The notes under the pieces are model-generated. The model was not told the origin of the DNA and did not search any database. It was given only the letters and a program-made list of their open reading frames with translations. From contig NC_092606.1 in NCBI RefSeq assembly GCF_047663525.1, forward strand, positions 6,074,501 to 6,138,500: a stretch of DNA of 64,000 bases, in the 5' to 3' direction. The position numbers were made by a program, and so were the translations under genes. Positions 28,542 through 41,540 of the stretch are shown one piece after another. Within the stretch, counting starts at the first letter, position 1; each line of letters begins with the position of its first letter. The DNA is from Anas platyrhynchos (taxonomy: Eukaryota > Chordata > Aves > Anseriformes > Anatidae).

Positions 28542-31500
28542 TCAGCCTTTAAGAGACGACATTCCTGCTCGCATGATTTCATCCACCAAGAGGATGTTGC
28601 TAGCAATCACCGTGCTAGAAATAAGAAATAAATATCGTTAGAGTATCTGCTTCAACACAAAGACAACCCAGTTTAACTTCTGCCCTTCAAGGCACCTTCC
28701 TCTACATGGGAACCCTTGGTTCCACATTACTCTATCAATTTCAACCATCAAACACCCCTTACTAATTCAAGTGAAAGCAGTAACACTTACCATGAATGAA
28801 GCAGTTGCTTTTTGACATTGTAGTTATCCCAGATTCCAGCTGCTGCAGCTACCATAGGCTCACCTAGAAAAGAGGCGGAACAAGCTAAATAACCAGCTTT
28901 CACCATTCAAGGCAAGACTCTCTGCAGTTTAACACCTGGTATTACTTGCCACGTGTAACAGAACACATATAAGTATTACAAGCATGCAAGGCTGACTGTG
29001 GCAACAGCACAGTAGCCAAGGCTTTCTGCAGAGCTTTTCACGAAATCAAGTTTGGCTTTCTGCAGTAAAAGCAATTTTTTGCTTCATGGACCTGAGCCAT
29101 GAGAGGCCTTTACCTCCTAGAAACACTTCTGTCATTCAGAAGCAATTGTTTTGCTGCTTTGTATTTACTGCCACATTAATTTTACCAGAGCATCTCGTTT
29201 AGTTCTTACCAGTGTTCAAATCAACTCCAGTGAGCTGCCCTGATTCTGCGTGTTCTGTCTGCACCTTCACTAGTGTTTCCTGGGGATCGTAACCAGAGTT
29301 CTGAGCGAGTACCTTTGAGAAGGAAAACATCATTTCACATTAATCTAAAGAGACCTGCAGAAAACACGATGGATCTCAGTGTGCTTTAAAGTCCCGTCAC
29401 TTCGGAATTCCTTATACCTTAGGAATGATGAGCAGAGCATCAGCAAAAGCTTGAACTCCAAGCTGGGCTCTTCCTTTGACATTAGGTTTATGCTTAACAA
29501 GTGCGTTAGCTACTGCCACTTCCAGCGCACCTGCTCCTGGAACCACACACCCTGCAAGGGAAAGCACTAACGTTGAGACTTCACAAGCATCTTCTCCAAT
29601 CTGAACAGTTAATTTTACCTCAAAGTTGGTGAATTTTGTGTACGTCACTAGACAGAGCAGAGACTTACCATCCTCAATAGCGTTTTTAACAGCACGCAGA
29701 CCATCTCTTACTGCATCCTTGATTTGTGTCAGCGTGTGCTTATTTGGTCCCCTGATCAACAGGGTAACGGAGCGGGGGTTGTCACACTTCTCAATAAAGG
29801 TGTACTTCTCTTCGCCCTGTAAGGAGGGTTAGGCATTCACATCATATGTATTGAGCAAATGTACACATAATAAAAAACCTGAGCAGACACTTCCAGTTCT
29901 GAACTAAGAGCCCTCCAAGAAGAAATGTAGAACCTAAGCAGAAAGAACTTAGCATTCTAGAACCTTATTTCCATGTTCTCAATTTTACAGGTATGAAATG
30001 CATAATATGGAAGTAACAATAGGAAAAGGCACTATGGCAAGAGCAAGCATCTAGGTAGATGTTCACACAGAAGTGACACTAGGATCTGAAATCCCACCAG
30101 CCTTTGTTCATATTCCAATGCAGGTCTTAAAACATGAAGAGAGTTCCATGCAGTCACATCAGTACACAAGAAAACGGTGTCAAGTGCTATCAGCAGACAT
30201 ATTTAATGCAGCTTCAACTACAAGCATAGCTGTACATACCAGCGTGTACTCATAGACGAGGCCTGCATGGCCCAGGCAGTCAGGGGTGAGATCCTCCACA
30301 GAGTTCATAGCAGTACCGCCACATGCCAGGGTCAGTCTGGAAGAATTCAGTTACAGTTTAGCAATTGTTTTGTATTACCTAAAATCTGAAGTCACCACTA
30401 TGGATAAAGGTATTTCAGCATGCAGAATACTATAGTTACTAGGCTTGCAACAGTTTTCCTTTTACGTAAAAGCAGCTCTTCATAAGCAGTAAGCTTGTAA
30501 AATTAAGCCTCTTCAACAGGTGAAGCACACTGATAGCTCCAATTCGTGTGACACACCGTGTGCTGAGCTGACAGTTCCATGGTTTGTACAAAAAAAAAAT
30601 TTCTCATGTAAGAACCAGTCAGACCAAAGCACACTTTTTAGTGTCAGTCCTTAAAAGGTGGATTCAAGCCAGACCTAACTCACTAAATGAGTCTGCAACA
30701 AGTTATTTACCCCTTCCTTCCCCAGGAACCAACCTTTCCATGTTCCTCCTTTTAGCTCTGCGCAAAGCAACTATTCCTTCTTTTGCAAGTGCATCCAAGG
30801 AAAATGGGTCTATTCCCTAGAAACAGAGAAAGCGACCATCAGGATAAGGAAAAAAAAATCTCTTGGTCTGACGTTAATCATGAAGTTCTTCTTCAGGGCT
30901 CAAAGATAATCTCAAGCAGGAACTGCATGCACATATCCACAAGCGCATCAACCTGGATTTAGTTATTTGTGTCTGAAGAACCATACAAAATCAAGCAGCG
31001 CGTAGCTTGCCAAGAAAGCCCACATTTCAAGTTATTTTTTCTACTTCGTTATACCATTCATCTCACCTTCTGGTTAATCACAACAAATCCTTTATCCGAA
31101 TCACCACAGACTCTTCTTTTCAAGTCTATGATTTTGTTCACTCTGTCTTCAATGAACTTTCTTTCTGCTTTTACTAGCTTCTCTCTCTCTTCTGCACTTT
31201 TGTAGAAGAATCCAGAGCTCACCTCTCTGGAAGGGGGAAAAAAAAAAAAAAAGAAAAGACAGTAAGATAATTAGCTTCCTCTATGCTGTGGAAATAAATA
31301 TTTAAAAGTGTAAGGAATCCCCCTCAGAAACGTTCTAAAAGTTAATATGCAGATTTAATCTCAGTTGCTAACTTCCCTTTTCCAGAGAAGGGCTGCAGAG
31401 GAACACTGCCTCTTCCATTCCACCTTCCACACTACCTTCCTTGCTCTAGAAGAGAGCCTGTGCAATCTTTTTGCCACTTTTTTTAAACACACCTTAAAAG

Positions 31501-34500
31501 AATTTATAATAGACAGGAGTATTTCTACTCATCTTGCTGCTGGGTACTTACGTTTTCTCATATTCTAGAGACACGTTGCAAGTAAGAATATAAGCATCTT
31601 CCACTCTTTTCTTCATGTCAGGATGGCGAGCACCATGATCCAAAACCAGTCCCCTAATCAGCCTGAAAGATGAGAAAGCATTTTGTGTGCCAACGTACAC
31701 ATAGAGGAGATGAGCACCTCATGGAGGTGCACACTAGGGAGTTAACTAACAGCAAAACAGGTTCAGAATGAATTGTCTGTGTGGTTTTGTAAGGAGTAAA
31801 TATCGATCATGTATCCCACTTCCAAGGGCATGCCCATTCGCATATGGAAAGCGCACCAATCAGAATGTAAAGAGGGAATTTATTCTGGCATAGTGTCTGA
31901 CTGCAGTAGCTATTGAGAAAAGCTACTGCAGAATTCATCCATGCCACTGACATAAACGTAGGAGCCTACAGAATAAACAACTGGATGACTACAACCCTGT
32001 TTCCATGCACTGAATGCTATTTTTCACTTGCAATAAACAGACAGGCATTTAAGAAAAAAAGGTATAGATAAAAAGCAAACAACTGTGTCCACCCATAGCA
32101 AAGCACAAGTCTGAGACAGTGCCACCTTTTGCTATCCAAACATCTTTTGTCAGGGAATCAAGTTCAGTTACTGGGAGATTTCTGCTCTCTAGATAATTAC
32201 CAGCTGAACTCTCCATTTCTTTCTTTCATTCCCTTCTTAGTGACTTTCCCAGCTGTAGGTTTAAAACACACAAGTTCTTCTTTTTAAAAGAAAACAAAGA
32301 CCCCAGGCTGCTCAAACATCAGGACACCATTAAAATCCTCAAAGATACTTCTTACTTACGCTGTGTCAGTTTCTGATTTGTGCTTCATCTCCATAATCTC
32401 TACCATATGAAGGTCAATAGGCTCATCTTGTTTTCTGACTGCCAGAACAGAATCTACTACAGCCTGGAATAGGGAGGAGAAAAGAAAATCCCCAGAAGGG
32501 CCATTAGTCTTTCCAAGTGCAAGCTTGCATCCTCCTATCCACCCTTTGCCCAAGAAATAACCACAGCGCTTAAAACCTGGACCTCTTTGCATGAAAAGGG
32601 GATGAAAACACATGTACCACTTGCCTCTGTTAGGATGTCAGCAAGTTCAGTGTGAACTTTAGTCCGGAGGGATGTTCTGGCAACATCTATAAGGGTCTCC
32701 CTGTCCATTTCCTTAGTCACTTTGACCTGCTCCAAGACTTCAAGTGCTTTTTCCTTTGCAATCTCAAATCCTTCTGCTACTATTCTAGGGTGCAAGCCCT
32801 AGGGTGCAGGAGAAGAAGGGAAATCATTAGACAACAGTAAGATAAGAAGGTATTTTCCCACAAGTAGAACCTGTGGTTTCAACTCTCATGTAACATCAGA
32901 ACACAGGGTACATGCATGCTACAGGGACAATAAAATGTTCTGTCCTTCTGAATACATATAAAAGGAATGCCAGTCCTTCTAATGCAGAGGAAAAGCACAG
33001 ATTACTCTAGCACAGAATTTAAACCAAGGGAACTACAAAGCACACTTGGGTGTTCACTGTGCAACACAGATGTATTCTGCAACTTACACTCCCCCAAATA
33101 TCTATAATCAGAGAGCATCTCCTTGTACATGCAGTAACTGTTTTAATTCAAACAAAACAACCAGACATGAAAGCATGTATCAAGCGCAACCTTATTAAAT
33201 CCTCCTGTATTCCCAATAAGCAGTTTGGAACAAGTCTCCAGTCTTCCTCTGTAGCTTATCTCCATTTTACAAATTAATTTTAAGTAGAAAACGTATTTGT
33301 TTCCATGTTTGATTTATGAGCATTAAGCATACAACACAGAAGCTGAACAGTATTAAGTGAAGCTTTTCACTTGCACACCTACAAGAGATGCACTAAACAC
33401 ATACCTCAGAAATATAGAGATCTGCCTGCTTTAGGAGCTCACCGATGATCAAGACGTTTGAGGTGGTGCCATCCCCAGTGATGTCATCTTGTGCTGTCGC
33501 TACTTTTGCTATCAAGGAGGCTGTGGGGTGTTGTATTTGCTAAACAAAAGTAAGAAGTTGAACTGTAAGCCTTACCATAATGGTAGAGAAAGCAAGTGAT
33601 CTGAAATCAGCTCAGTAGTTTATTTAGTTAATAGGCAATGTTTTAATTATTCCTGTCAATTTATCTTGTTTCAACATACAATTCCAGTAAGTAACAATAA
33701 AAATCACATTTGGACAGCAAATTTCTTGAATTAACCTGCACAGCACAGTCTTTTTTCCCCCTGAAGACCCAGCAAGTCTCCGGTGACCAGTGTAGGGACC
33801 TTTTGGGTGGCCCTGTGTGGACCAAGAAGTTGGACTCAATGATCCTTGTGGATCCCTTCCGACTTGGGATATTCTGTGATCTACACAGAACAATGGCACG
33901 TGCTGTTAGCCCCAGCTAGTCCTCACCTGCAAACAGTGCTTCACTTGACAGAGCCCTTTTCTCCTTTAGCAACCAAGGTGCACCAAGACAACTGGACTGT
34001 TAAGCGCACTAAAAATGGTTTAGAACTAATTTAATTCTCTGCATGATCAATGCTGTACAAACCCTAACTGGTTTATTATTTGACAGTTGCTTTATTTACT
34101 CTTATAAAAATGAAAACCAACATTCAGTCAGTTTGTTTCTCATCAGTTCCTCTGCTGAGCAGTGCACCAGCGTTCCAGCTATGAAGATGGATGGAGAATT
34201 ATTGCTGCCTGGCCAAAGTTCACAATTACCACACGTGACTGCAGGGTACTTACACAAATCAGCCTTTCAATTTAAGGAACACATGTAGCACTTAGCATCT
34301 CCAACCGCTGAATCAAGATTATTTTAGCATAGGTTGGAGCCTATGAACCTAGAGAAGAGCATCAGTATTTGAGGAGACTGGTGCTGGGTACTGGAGGTAC
34401 TTGGACCAACAGCTGCTGTAGAGCCAGGGGCAGGGTGGCACCAGCTCTGCATAACATGCCCCACGTAGCTGGAGGGGGCTGCACTTTCAAGCTCCCTGCG

Positions 34501-35263
34501 GGCCTCGTGTTACATCAACCGCATCCACCTCTCAACTTTAAACATTTTTCCAAATCACACAGTTATTAAGTACTCTGGTGCAACCGATCTTAGTACAATA
34601 AAATTACGCATTTCCGAAATAAAATTTAGGGTAAGAAAAGCGCTTATATTATTTAACTCGTTCGTACTTCTTTTAAATGGGAACTGCCACAACAGCAAGC
34701 CAACTTCATTCAACACCTACCAAACTGCACTTACTATCCTTTAAACTCTTCCCAAAGAGTATCACCCTCCCCAAACACGGGGCCAAATACCCCAGAATCA
34801 CACACGGGAGGCAGCAACGGACACACTCCCCTTTACCCAGGCGATAGGGAGGAGAACAGGCCCAGGCTCCCAGCCCCCCCCCCTCCCTACTCACCATTTC
34901 CTGCAGCAGCACGTTGCCATCTTTGGTCAGCTTGATGTCTCCGGCGCCTGAAACCAGCCTGTGGGCGACACCAGGAGGGGGTAAGCATGAGCAGGACCCC
35001 CCACACAGCCCCACACCCCGCCTCCCTCCCCCTTCCCCCTCACGCTTCCCCTCAGGCCCCAAATGCTGAGGCGCACGGCGGGTAGGCCGCGGCCTCCTCC
35101 CTCCCCCATCCCCAACGGGGCTCCCTCACATCTTCATGGTGCCCTTGGGGCCCAGGTTGGTCCTCAGCACATCCTGCAGCCCGCGGGCCGCGCTGATGTT
35201 CACGGACAGCGCCGCCTGGGCGCGAGCCACCTCAGCTTTGGGGTTGAGCGCCTTCACCGCCAT
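28542..35263 (-). CDS. CCT6A: CCT6A: T-complex protein 1 subunit zeta
   Basis: Fourteen exons: 35263-35130, 34958-34895, 33539-33405, 32798-32625, 32463-32360, 31662-31552, 31226-31067, 30816-30734, 30336-30240, 29816-29669, 29551-29418, 29312-29210, 28863-28791 and 28614-28542. They join in phase to 530 residues (human 531). It is one of eight subunits of the cytosolic chaperonin TRiC/CCT that folds actin, tubulin and WD proteins with ATP. Group II chaperonin motifs are visible: [25 protein letters not shown], the ATPase motif [12 protein letters not shown] in exon 3, [22 protein letters not shown], and the C-terminal [12 protein letters not shown], which precedes the end MSSLKG. CCT6B is testis-restricted in mammals and diverges more; CCT6A fits best. 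Intron 4 uses a GC donor. Intron 5 hosts an H/ACA snoRNA. The promoter is shared with, or next to, that of PSPH. Confidence 0.96.
31807..31948 (-). ncRNA. SNORA15: H/ACA box snoRNA, SNORA15 ortholog, in CCT6A intron 5
   Basis: On the minus strand a 5' hairpin has a lower stem GGCAT/ATGCC and a perfect 11-bp upper stem CTGCAGTAGCT/AGCTACTGCAG. It is followed at once by an H box AGAATA (31886-31881). A second hairpin follows, with a lower stem TCCC-T-CTTT/GAAG-T-GGGA, and ends with an ACA box (31812-31810) exactly three bases from the 3' end. The 5' pocket strands (GAATT on the left, TCAGAC on the right) pair with 18S rRNA GUCUGG-UU-AAUUC, placing the first U of UU at the pseudouridylation position. 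From memory this is the known target of human SNORA15 (18S U1367), whose host gene is CCT6A. The fold, boxes, guide and host all agree. The exact 5' end is uncertain by a few bases. Confidence 0.8.
32464..32624 (-). other. CCT6A intron 4 with a GC-AG splice pair
   Basis: Exon 4 ends ...ACAGAG|GCAAGT and exon 5 begins after ...ATTCCAG|GCTGTAG, giving LTE|AVVDS as in all orthologs. No GT in the neighbourhood keeps the reading frame. The rest of the donor (AG|GCAAGT) matches U1 perfectly, as is usual for GC donors. Confidence 0.85.
33775..33885 (+). mobile_element. CR1 LINE 3' end fragment in CCT6A intron 2
   Basis: The plus strand reads a typical CR1 3' terminus: a tggccctgtgtggacc region, then ttggactcaatgatcc, gatcccttccgacttggg and an attctgtgatct tail. 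It is a short, diverged piece lying antisense to CCT6A. The left boundary is approximate. Confidence 0.75.
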
Positions 35264-35480
35264 GGCCGCTGCCGCTCCCCTCAGCGCCGCGCCGCGCACT
35301 GGGCGGGAACGCCCCCGGCCGCGCCTCCCCGCCCGCCCCTTCTAGAACACTCCGGCGGCCGCGCGTCCCCATTGGTCCGTGGGAGCCAGAGCCGCGCTGC
35401 TATTGGCTGAGGGGCCTGTCGGTCTGACGGGCAGCTCCCGCCTACCGTCTCTCCCCTCATGAGGTGCTGAGGGGAGCGGG
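35264..35480. promoter_or_regulatory. CCT6A CpG-island promoter, probably bidirectional with PSPH; heat-shock element core
   Basis: A CpG-dense block lies immediately upstream of the CCT6A ATG. Within it, 35340-35347 is TTCTAGAA, a perfect two-unit heat-shock-factor core, about 80 bases before the start codon. Two attgg sequences (35371-35375 and 35402-35406) are CCAAT boxes in CCT6A orientation. In mammals PSPH and CCT6A are also head-to-head. The next CpG island to the right is absent up to the PSPH coding start, so a PSPH first exon starting here is likely. Factor binding is inference. Confidence 0.6.
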
Positions 35481-38400
35481 GCCCTGAGGGAATGGCGGGC
35501 GGGAGCTGGAATGGCATGGCATGGCTCGGCTCATGCTTAACAGTGAATGTATAAACGAGGTCTTTGATCGAGCCGGGGTGCTCGCTCGTCAATCCCACCC
35601 ACTCATGTGACAGACACCCCCCGGGGCAGGTTCACAGAACCGTGAGAATAAATAATTAAACCTGCCCATTTAACCTTAGATCAAGCAGATTAATAGTTAA
35701 TCGGCATGGATTAATAATCGAAGTGGGTCTTGGTAAAATGCCAGAGATGAGGTTAATCAAAAGTTTCTTAACAGAAGGTGCTGTGTGGGCCCACCAAGTC
35801 CAGTGGCTTCTCAGTGGGATCTTCCCGGTCACCTCAGCACAGCCCTGCTTGCTGCCGTGGCTTTTCACTTCACAAATCTTAGTAACTATGGGGAAAAATT
35901 ATCCCCAGGCAATGCTGAGGTGTCCCGTGAGACCTGTGCAAGAAAAAATACTGTTAAAATCGAGGCAACCTCAATGGGATACTGGCAGTGTTTGGCTAAT
36001 GTGGCCAGTGAGGGCCCAGTCCTTGAGGCTGCACAACATACACATCTTAGTGGTTTTCAGCTCCACAAAGGATGAAGATGGAGAATTTCCCATGGAAAGG
36101 GCTTGAGAGCTCTTGCCAGGGCTCCTTACAAATACCACAAGCAAAGATTGCACCAAGTTTGGCTCCCACATTGCCCCATCCACACCTGTGTCCCCTAACA
36201 CCTGCCTGCTGCAGGGGCGATTGGCAATACCAGGCATGACACAACCCTCTGGTTATTTCAAGTGTTTTGTTAGGAAAGTCCCTGCCCCCAGAATAATCGT
36301 GGCCTGTGGCTGCAAAGCTGTGCTGGGAAGATCCAGGCCAAGTGTTTTTTGGTATTCCTGCAGCCCATCTGCTCCAGAGGGCACTAACCCCCAGCAAACA
36401 GACACACACAATTCTATAGAAATTGATCCTGAGCTCAGAATTTCCTCAGTACAGACCACAAAGAGCCTCACCCAGGGCTCATCCACCAGGTCTAACATGG
36501 CGCAGAATAAATCTCCCCTACTCCTTCCCACTTTTTGCAGCAGGAAAGCTGCCAAAACCCAGGCTGTGGGAGCTCTGGATGGAGAGGTTGGCTGCTGAGC
36601 AGCAGTGCAATGAGGCCACTCGTGTTTCCATGCCACTTCCAGTAGTAAACTCTAAAAGCCTGCTGATGGGTACAGTTTTGTTGCACAACAAAAGTTTTGG
36701 GGAAGCTTGACTGAAATGGTCATTCAGGGTCAAATATAAGGGCAGACTCAGCAGCCTTGCTGGTTTTGGCAGTAGAGGATGGCACCTGCCAGTAATGTGC
36801 TCTGCTGCTCTGGGTGAGGATCTCAAGTTTCTGGGCAAAGCGCCACACACGGCCCATCGCTCTGACTTGGCAGGTCTGGAGGGGACAGCTGCTATTACGC
36901 TTGGGTTTCTGATTTTCACATATTTTGGATGGAATTGATGTTTGAGCAAAATGTACCACAAGTTTGGAGCCTTTTTGTTTAGCAGAGCAGCGTGCTTGTC
37001 TTGTAAAATATTTTAATGATGATACTTTAGCAGAGAGACTGCATTTTTTTTCCCCTTTTCTGCTGCTGTAATCATTAAAAATAAACATTAAACATTGCAA
37101 AACACAGGAAATTACACTCGGTATTTCATAACTGGGCTCTGGAATTCTCCAGTTAATGTTTATTCTTTACTTTTGCTGGGATGCTACCTGCCTGAAAGCA
37201 TAACGAAACAAAACATGACAATCCAGCCCTGAGGAGCTGCAGTGCTAGTATCTGAGGTGCCGAGCTGCTCTGCCCACTGAAAATAGCCAAATGCCTAGCT
37301 TTGCCCTAGATTCTATAGCCCACAGGTCACACACATACTTTCCTATTCTTGCCTCTGGTTAATTTTTGTTTGCCTCGATCTCTTCTCCAGGCTGTGCTCA
37401 GTAGAGGGCAGCCTTGTCACACCCATAGGCGCACCAGCAGGCACGCTGTATTTTTTTTTTTATGTTTTCCCTGCTGCTCTTCTGTGATCCGTGTGGGTGA
37501 TGTCCTGTGAAAAAGGCATTAATTCTCCATCCTAACACTTCCAGGCACATCTCTCTGTGCTTCCTTCCTGGGCCACATATGTCTAAGGGTGGTTATGTTA
37601 TGGTTTAGTAATATTTCTCATTTGCATTTTCATATGAAATGCCCATTTTGCAGCATTTTTCAGACAACACTACAAGCCTTTCTACATTTTTCAGTCTTTT
37701 AGTAGCAGGTGCCGAACAGTTTTGAATATTTGCTCTTAATGCATAGTAAAAATACAGGGCAGATGCTTACAATGCCTAAGTTATCCTTTGAAATTACTGG
37801 AGTTACAACAAAGTACAGCAGGATGGAATCAGTAATGTAATATTTAAACAAATTACAAACAACAAGTCTGTTAAACTAAGAAAAGTAATGGGCATATCCT
37901 TCATGAAATGACCAGTAGCAATTCACTTAAGTGAAATCATGCAGTGCTTATCTTGGCAGAAAAAAAAAACAAAAACACAACAGATTCCCAGGAAAAACAG
38001 TTTTCTTTCATCTTTATCAAGATCTGTTTTTCTTTAACCGTATTCACCGAAACGATTTCTAAATCCATTTTAAAACATACCGCCCTGACACGATAAAACT
38101 CAGAAACAAGAGCAGCCAAAACTGAACCACATCACCAGTTTTGCAGCAAAGAGGCTCAGTCCCACCTTTCCTTGATGCAGGAAGTTTCTAATAGATGCTT
38201 GTATTGACAAGTAGTCACGCAAGTACTGAGAACATTTGAAAAAATGTACAGGAAGGCATAGGAGGAGAAGCACAGAAGGGTATTGATTTTAGTTCATACC
38301 CTTAAGTTTGAGGAATAATCCTGCCAGAATTGCAAAACCATCATGCATAGAATGTGACTGGTGTACCCAGTGGTGCAGAACAATCTTTCAAGATGGGTAG

Positions 38401-41400
38401 CAGTCATAAGACTCCTATCACAAGCGAATAAAAGAAGCTAAATCAGCAGTCTGGCTTTCTTGACCTTGAAACGAGTAATTGGCTTCATAGTTCTGGGTTG
38501 GCAGCCTCCTGTTTACTAACTAGTGCCCGCAGTCATGTCTGTGGGAAGTTCTTCTGTAGGATGCCAAAGCACTAGCACAGACAGGTTCTGCAATTTTCCC
38601 GTTGCTTTTGACAACATTTTATTTGGAGAAACAAAACAGAGCGTTCTCAGAAGCAGAGGCTTTCATTTTGCCTTCAAAGTTTGTGATGAATTTTGACTGC
38701 AGATTTTTTTGGTGTGTAATATTTTGCGCGCTCCAGTTTCACAGCTTAAGCCAAAATGCAATATTGCAATTTTAATGCGTGAAACCTTTGGTTTGCAGTG
38801 AAAACAAGTGCTCTTGCCTCTCACCCTGACTTCATGCCAAGAGAAACTCCTGGCTGTTGCTTGGCAGATCCCCTCCTTGCGTCTCCTCCCTGGTCCTCCC
38901 ATGCCAGCACTCTGCGTGGAGGCAGGTGGGCTCGCTGAGCCCCGTCCTGCTCCCCGTGCCCGTGGCAGGGGCTGGCAGGCGAGCAAACCCCACATCATCT
39001 TGTGCACAGGCTGCTCCCTGCCAAGCCATGCCTACCCAAGCTGGGAGCGCCCCAAAGTGGGCCCGAACGGCTCCTCCCCTGACGTCGGCGAGGTTACACC
39101 TCTCTTCCTACGCCTGTCAGCGAACAGCTGGACTTCTCTGGTTACATGTGTGCAACCATTTAAAAAAAACATCCAGGCTGGCTTACTCAGCAGATTATAA
39201 AGAGTGATTTACAAAATGCGGCTTTCTTCCAGATCAGCCCGTGCCGTTGTATTTATGTGACTGAAGGTCTCAGCTGATCCGTTCTTTTCTTGTGCAGCCA
39301 AGAGGTTTGCAGCAGCAGCACCAGCCACGGCCAGTACAATACTGTAAGTCACCGGCAACGTTTCTTTCTCGCACTTTGGAAGGGGTTGGCGTTTGGTGTG
39401 TTCAGTTCCATAACACTTATCAGATTTTTCTTGCATAGGCAATGAGCTGTACGCTGGGGCTGTGCGCTGCCCTGCGAGATGCAGCAGCACTCTGCTGCCT
39501 ATTTTATTACAGCAGCATGAATGAATGATGCAATCGCGCAGGGGGAAAGCATCATCATTTTGGCAGGACAGGCACGAGGGGATTGGAGAGATAGGAGATG
39601 TGTACCGACATCCACCAGGTTCCCCCTACGCCTTTTCAATTACCTTTTAAAAGGCGCCTAAATAAAATGTGCTGTTAGGCACTGCTGTGCAGCTCTCAGT
39701 GTGTCGCTGCAAACATTCCATCTCTCGACTTGCTTACAGGTTTCTAGTACTACCTTGTAAACTGAACAAGAAACAAAGAAGTTTGAAGCAGTCTTAGTGA
39801 CTCTCAGGACTGAATCTCTCTATTCTCACACTGAAAACCACAGAAACTCCTAATTAAGGATGGGTTGAACTTAAAGAGCAGTATTTGCAGGAATATATAG
39901 TAAAAATTTGCTTAAATATAGCTAATCTGTTTAAATACATAATCTCTCTTCTAAAGCACATTGCTTATACAGAGAATTATACCTCAACATAGCAAAGCCA
40001 TGTTACCATATTATTCCCATTTTACCGATAAAGGACTAGCAACAATGAAGGATTAAGTGCTTTGTTTGATACCATGGAAACCCTCCTGTAAACACTCTCA
40101 TGGGCAGAGTCACACCTGTAGCAGGAACCGGCTCTGAGAAAAGGTTCAACAACAAACTTCTACAAATCCCATACTATAAGCAGCAGTTTCCCATCAGTGC
40201 AACAGAAACAGTCTTATATGGCTGCTTTTCTGTTAATCTCACTGAATGTTCAGTGCAATATTTCTCTGCTCTGGGAATATAGCTCACAGTGAGTTTGTTC
40301 TCATGCACATCAGGGCAAACTGGGACTAACTTCACTGATGCCAGGGAAATAACTCAGGGCAAAGTGAGACCAAAATGGGTCTTGTTATGGAGCAGTAGCT
40401 TTCAATAAAGTGCTCGCACTCACATTATTAAATGTGAGAATGAATCAGAATCACAAACATCAGAGACTGTTTGCACACTGTAGGATATTCCCAAATGATC
40501 TCTTAAAAAAAAAAAAACAAAAAACATTTTAAGTAGTATTTCATTAAGATTCACTTAATCTTCATTTTTTTCACAGCAAGAAATATGAACATAATATAAA
40601 GTAGCAGTGTGACAACACTTTTGAAAGCTGAAATAAGATAACAAGTCAAGTAGAGTCACGATGGAGATTTTGAGATCTCTTAATGATCTCATCAAAATAA
40701 ACCAGCCACAGAACACCCGGAGTCCTGAGTACCGTTTCATGTTCCTTTTGCATTAGCAGATCTTGCAGATGTTTCAGTTTTTCACAGTGTGGCAAGTGCC
40801 CTTCTTTGAAGGGTCAGCAAACAGAAAAGATTACAGTTGTTTTCCTTTAACATGTGGTCTTACATAATTGCTAGGCTTGCTGCTGTGACTCCGCCCTCTC
40901 TGTTACGAAAGAGAACTATTTCTTGTGGAAATGCCAGTTTTTTTCCAAGTGGCCTAATGAAGTACTTAATAGCCTGGAGACAAGGAGATCCATGAGAACT
41001 CCACTTCCCCTTGTGATTTCCTTTTTGTTCTTCTCAAGTTTCACCTTTCCCTTTGTCACTTCCTTCTTACACCTTCTTTAGTCTATTCTTTGCCCATTGT
41101 TTTTTCTTTTTCTCATTTTCTTCCTTTCATCTTTTCCTCATCGTATTTTATTACCAGACCTGTTGAAATGTTTGCTGCTTGGATAGCTTTCCAGCATGGA
41201 AATAATAGAATAGAAATAGATTTCTTATCTGAAATATGATGGCTGAATGATCAGAGATTTTCTACCCAAGTTTTTCATATGGAGACTGAACTTATAATTA
41301 TTAGTTGTGGGAATTTCTTTTTTCTTACCATCTCATAAAAACATTGATGCGTGCAAGCAATCGGATGTTCTGTGTTTTAGAGTAATTCATCTCTGCCAAC

Positions 41401-41540
41401 CACAGAGGCCCATACCACTCTGGAATTAAAAACTGCTATTCCTTTACTATTGTCATTTAGAGAATTGTCCATAGAAGAGCTTAGCACAGCTTCAATTCTT
41501 TTTCCTCATATTTTCAGGTGACACATACCTGTAGACAAGA

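Noticed and set aside
29920-29965. Hairpin followed by ACATTT in CCT6A intron 9, as an H/ACA candidate
   Set aside because: The stem AGAA-CTAAG/CTTAG-TTCT has no guide pocket and no second hairpin or H box upstream.
36113-36598. 161-codon plus-strand frame between CCT6A and PSPH
   Set aside because: No recognisable domain, no promoter or polyadenylation context, and it is mirrored by a similar-length frame on the other strand.
39209-39490. Minus-strand frame with a hydrophobic alanine/valine segment
   Set aside because: A single open frame with no splice partners or family resemblance; the hydrophobic stretch alone is weak evidence.
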